From Halothiobacillus neapolitanus (GTDB taxonomy: Bacteria > Pseudomonadota > Gammaproteobacteria > Halothiobacillales > Halothiobacillaceae): a stretch of DNA of 8,910 bases. Of the stretch, positions 7,339 through 8,910 are shown piece after piece. Position 1 is the first letter of the stretch, and the number at the start of each line of letters is the position of its first letter. The stretch is from assembly GCA_020722165.1 (NCBI GenBank), contig DYLI01000045.1, positions 2,664 to 11,573 of the forward strand, in the 5' to 3' direction. The notes under the pieces are model-generated. The model searched no databases. It was given only the letters and a program-made list of their open reading frames with translations, and was not told the origin of the DNA. The position numbers and the translations under genes are program-made.

Positions 7339-7369
7339 AGGATGCTGAAATAAAGTATTTCAACATCCT
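7339..7369. terminator. Hairpin between convergent nadB and porin gene, possible bidirectional terminator
   Basis: AGGATG-C-TGAAAT (7339-7351) pairs with ATTTCA-A-CATCCT (7357-7369): 12 pairs with a single C/A mismatch and a five-base loop AAAGT. It sits in the 99-base gap between convergent genes, 30 bases after the nadB stop and 39 bases beyond the stop of the porin gene. Neither strand has a proper T-run right after the stem, so it is an atypical intrinsic terminator, or acts mainly as an mRNA 3' end protector. Confidence 0.55.
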
Positions 7370-7408
7370 TACCGGTTTAAGCTATTGAACGTGGTTTTTG
7401 AGCGCGCC

Positions 7409-8647
7409 TTACTTAAAACTGTAGTTGTAGTTCATTCCCCAACCGAATTGACTGTGTGACATAGTTAGCCCGCTGTTCATCAACCCTGTGCCGGTCTGTT
7501 CAACCGTTGGCGCGTACATGAGCGAGCCAGACAGCGTGTGCCCGCCGCCCATGTCCCAGCCGAGACCGACGGTATAGTGGGTCTCGCTAATGGCGGGGAA
7601 TAGGTAGTTTAAAGTCTCAGATGGGACTGGGTTTTTTCCATAATTGAACCCGGCACGCAGGGCAATTTGTGGGGTAATTTTGAACTGCGCACCTAACATA
7701 AAGACCGTCTGATCATCCCAATTCATTGGCATGGCCTGAACATTTCCTTCCACTCCAAAATTGAAGTTTTGCATGGTGGTTGACCACATCAATTGCTTAA
7801 TGTCGGCGGCCAACATCCATTGTTCATTAATATCCCAAGCCATACCCACGGTATAGGTGGCCGGCCATTGAAAATCAACGACTCGAAAATTGGCGGGCAT
7901 CATCATATTGATCGTACCGCTACCCGTAAGATCAGAAATAGAGGTTTCACTGTGATAAGCCGCGCCGAGTGCAAAATCCTTGTTCACTTTGTAGTGCACA
8001 CCAAGATTAAAGCCCCAACCATTGCCGCTCATTTTCCCATTGAATTGATTGTCATCTGACACATCGATGTAGGACATGCTTGCAGGGTCAAGCATTTGCA
8101 GATCGAGGGTTGCACGCCCATAGTCAACTTGTGCCGCGACAGACAATGATTCGTTGACTTCGTAGGCAATAGGAAGCATGACGCGAAGAAATCCGAGTTC
8201 AGAGCGTTGTGGCGCATTGAGCGCGCCGCCCGTCAACGCGGCGGTAAAGGCTCCATCATATTCCGTACCCATGCCACCTTGCGCCGACACGCCAATGCCA
8301 TAAGCAAAAGCACCGTCTTTGCGGATAAGCGACAACGAGGGCATAAAATAAGACTCACCACTGGAGTGGAACTCAGGGCCACCGGCACCACCCAGTTGAG
8401 CATTAACATCAGGATTCAACACAGAAAAACCAACACCAATATCCCAGCCATCAGGGCGGAGCGTAAGGGTGGCAGGGTTGTTCATTAAAGCCGAGTTACG
8501 CGAGTCATAAGCGACCGACGCTCCCCCCATGCCGCCTGCTTTAGAGCCGTAGCTCTCTTGGTTCATACCATTGGTGGCGTAAACGGGTGCCGCTATGAGA
8601 CTGCTGAACGCCAATGAAAAGCCAGAGAGATTTTTTGCAGAAAACAT
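7409..8647 (-). CDS. Outer-membrane porin of the OmpP1/FadL/TodX family
   Basis: Family members are 14-strand beta-barrels that carry long-chain fatty acids or other hydrophobic compounds across the outer membrane. The 412-residue product starts with a signal peptide (residues 1-24, hydrophobic core FSLAFSSLIAA, cleavage after VYA). The mature N-terminus TNGMNQESYGSKAGGMGGASVA followed by ALMNNPATL (NPA at 57-59) is the family hatch signature. The rest alternates polar and aromatic residues in beta-strand style (for example LGAAYHSETS, YTVGMAWDINEQW, LRAGFNYGKNP). The protein ends NYNYSFK, with a lysine after the usual terminal phenylalanine. AAGGTGA (8654-8660) lies six bases upstream of ATG 8647, a good ribosome site. 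It looks monocistronic, downstream of hrpB on the same strand and convergent with nadB. The substrate cannot be told, so no gene symbol is given. Confidence 0.92.
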   Translation of the reverse strand: MFSAKNLSGFSLAFSSLIAAPVYATNGMNQESYGSKAGGMGGASVAYDSRNSALMNNPATLTLRPDGWDIGVGFSVLNPDVNAQLGGAGGPEFHSSGESYFMPSLSLIRKDGAFAYGIGVSAQGGMGTEYDGAFTAALTGGALNAPQRSELGFLRVMLPIAYEVNESLSVAAQVDYGRATLDLQMLDPASMSYIDVSDDNQFNGKMSGNGWGFNLGVHYKVNKDFALGAAYHSETSISDLTGSGTINMMMPANFRVVDFQWPATYTVGMAWDINEQWMLAADIKQLMWSTTMQNFNFGVEGNVQAMPMNWDDQTVFMLGAQFKITPQIALRAGFNYGKNPVPSETLNYLFPAISETHYTVGLGWDMGGGHTLSGSLMYAPTVEQTGTGLMNSGLTMSHSQFGWGMNYNYSFK

Positions 8648-8653
8648 GAAGAT

Positions 8654-8660
8654 TCACCTT
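8654..8660 (-). promoter_or_regulatory. Ribosome binding site of the FadL-family gene
   Basis: Minus-strand AAGGTGA, six bases before ATG 8647, fixes the start of the porin gene, which is also the start of a normal signal peptide. Confidence 0.8.
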
Positions 8661-8720
8661 GGGAGTCGTGATGATTGGCTGGGTTTAAGACTGCTCAATG
8701 AGTCGGTACGTAACTCATCC

Positions 8721-8760
8721 TAAGAATTTATGTTTTTTATCTATGCGACAAAAATTCTTA
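8721..8760. repeat. Inverted repeat upstream of the porin gene, possible operator
   Basis: TAAGAATTTATGT (8721-8733) and ACAAAAATTCTTA (8748-8760) are inverted copies with 12 of 13 bases matching, around a 14-base centre. The repeat lies 74-113 bases upstream of the porin ATG in AT-rich DNA where its promoter must be. No T-run follows the stem on the minus strand, which argues against a plain terminator of hrpB. I could not settle on -35 and -10 elements in this stretch. Confidence 0.5.
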
Positions 8761-8779
8761 TTAAGATCAAATTACAACA

Positions 8780-8820
8780 TTAAAACCAGCTTACCAACCA
8801 TTCTTATGTCATGGTTTTAA
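8780..8820 (-). terminator. Inverted repeat just after hrpB, possible weak terminator
   Basis: TTAAAACCA (8780-8788) and TGGTTTTAA (8812-8820) are perfect 9-base inverted arms, starting five bases past the hrpB stop. A competing shorter stem pairs AACCAT (8796-8801) with ATGGTT (8811-8816). In the hrpB direction the stem ends in TGGTTTTAA, a short T-run within the arm. The large loop and A/T-rich stem make termination uncertain; it could instead be a binding site. Confidence 0.35.
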
Positions 8821-8825
8821 CAATC

Positions 8826-8910
8826 TCAGCCTCCCATCACTCGCTCAAACGCCCGTTTCGTCAACTTGGTCGGCACGGCATTTTGCGGGTCTTCCGGCCA
8901 GGGGTGTCTC
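8826..8910 (-). CDS. hrpB: C-terminal end of probable ATP-dependent helicase HrpB (5' part outside the window)
   Basis: Only 27 codons and the TGA stop (8828-8826) are visible. The peptide begins RHPWPEDPQNAVPTKLTKRA and ends FERVMGG. The string H(P/V)WP(E/D)DP followed by APT or VPT and basic residues matches the extreme C-terminus of HrpB, a DEAH-box helicase-like protein whose family ends with a YPKHxWPDDP motif. The frame is open to the right edge and has no competing frame that makes sense. The gene would be read toward the porin gene on the same strand. No catalytic motif is in the window, so the call rests on this short tail. Confidence 0.65.
   Translation of the reverse strand, partial: RHPWPEDPQNAVPTKLTKRAFERVMGG

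Noticed and set aside
1..8910. Mobile elements, CRISPR arrays, tRNA or rRNA genes, phage or defence genes
   Set aside because: Nothing of this kind was seen; the window is nearly filled by conserved chromosomal genes with no terminal repeats, transposase frames or spaced repeat arrays.

Overview
The window is a conserved chromosomal segment of a gammaproteobacterium with moderate GC content. It carries the gene order rpoE-rseA-rseB-rseC-lepA-lepB on the minus strand, with nadB divergent from rpoE. This is the arrangement known from Escherichia coli, and similar to the algU-mucABC locus of Pseudomonas but without a mucD-like protease between rseC and lepA. The proteins match gammaproteobacterial families closely, but the genus cannot be fixed from the sequence alone.

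Layout. Positions 1-743 (minus) hold the 5' part of lepB (signal peptidase I), which runs off the left edge. 743-2542 (minus) is lepA (EF4 GTPase). 2622-3101 (minus) is rseC, 3105-4163 (minus) rseB, 4163-4831 (minus) rseA and 4866-5492 (minus) rpoE. A 179-base divergent region (5493-5671) holds a good match to a sigma-E promoter facing rpoE and a probable vegetative promoter facing nadB. 5672-7309 (plus) is nadB (L-aspartate oxidase). A hairpin lies in the 99-base convergent gap before an OmpP1/FadL-family outer-membrane porin gene (7409-8647, minus). Beyond a 178-base AT-rich gap with inverted repeats, 8826-8910 (minus) holds the last 27 codons of what is probably hrpB.

How the genes work together. 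RpoE is the envelope-stress sigma factor, RseA its inner-membrane anti-sigma factor, RseB the periplasmic sensor that protects RseA, and RseC a membrane protein with a cysteine cluster. The genes are tightly packed (gaps of 34, -1, 3, 80 and -1 bases), with TAATG stop/start overlaps at rseA-rseB and lepA-lepB. The sigma-E-like site upstream of rpoE implies positive autoregulation with co-expression of the inhibitors. LepA and LepB (translation and protein export) follow after an 80-base gap containing an extended -10 promoter candidate, so they can probably also be transcribed independently of the stress response.

There is no mobile element, CRISPR array, rRNA, tRNA or evident new system here. 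The points worth attention are regulatory: back-to-back promoters between rpoE and nadB, an out-of-frame upstream start overlapping rpoE, the TTG start of rseC, and repeated inverted motifs upstream of the porin gene.
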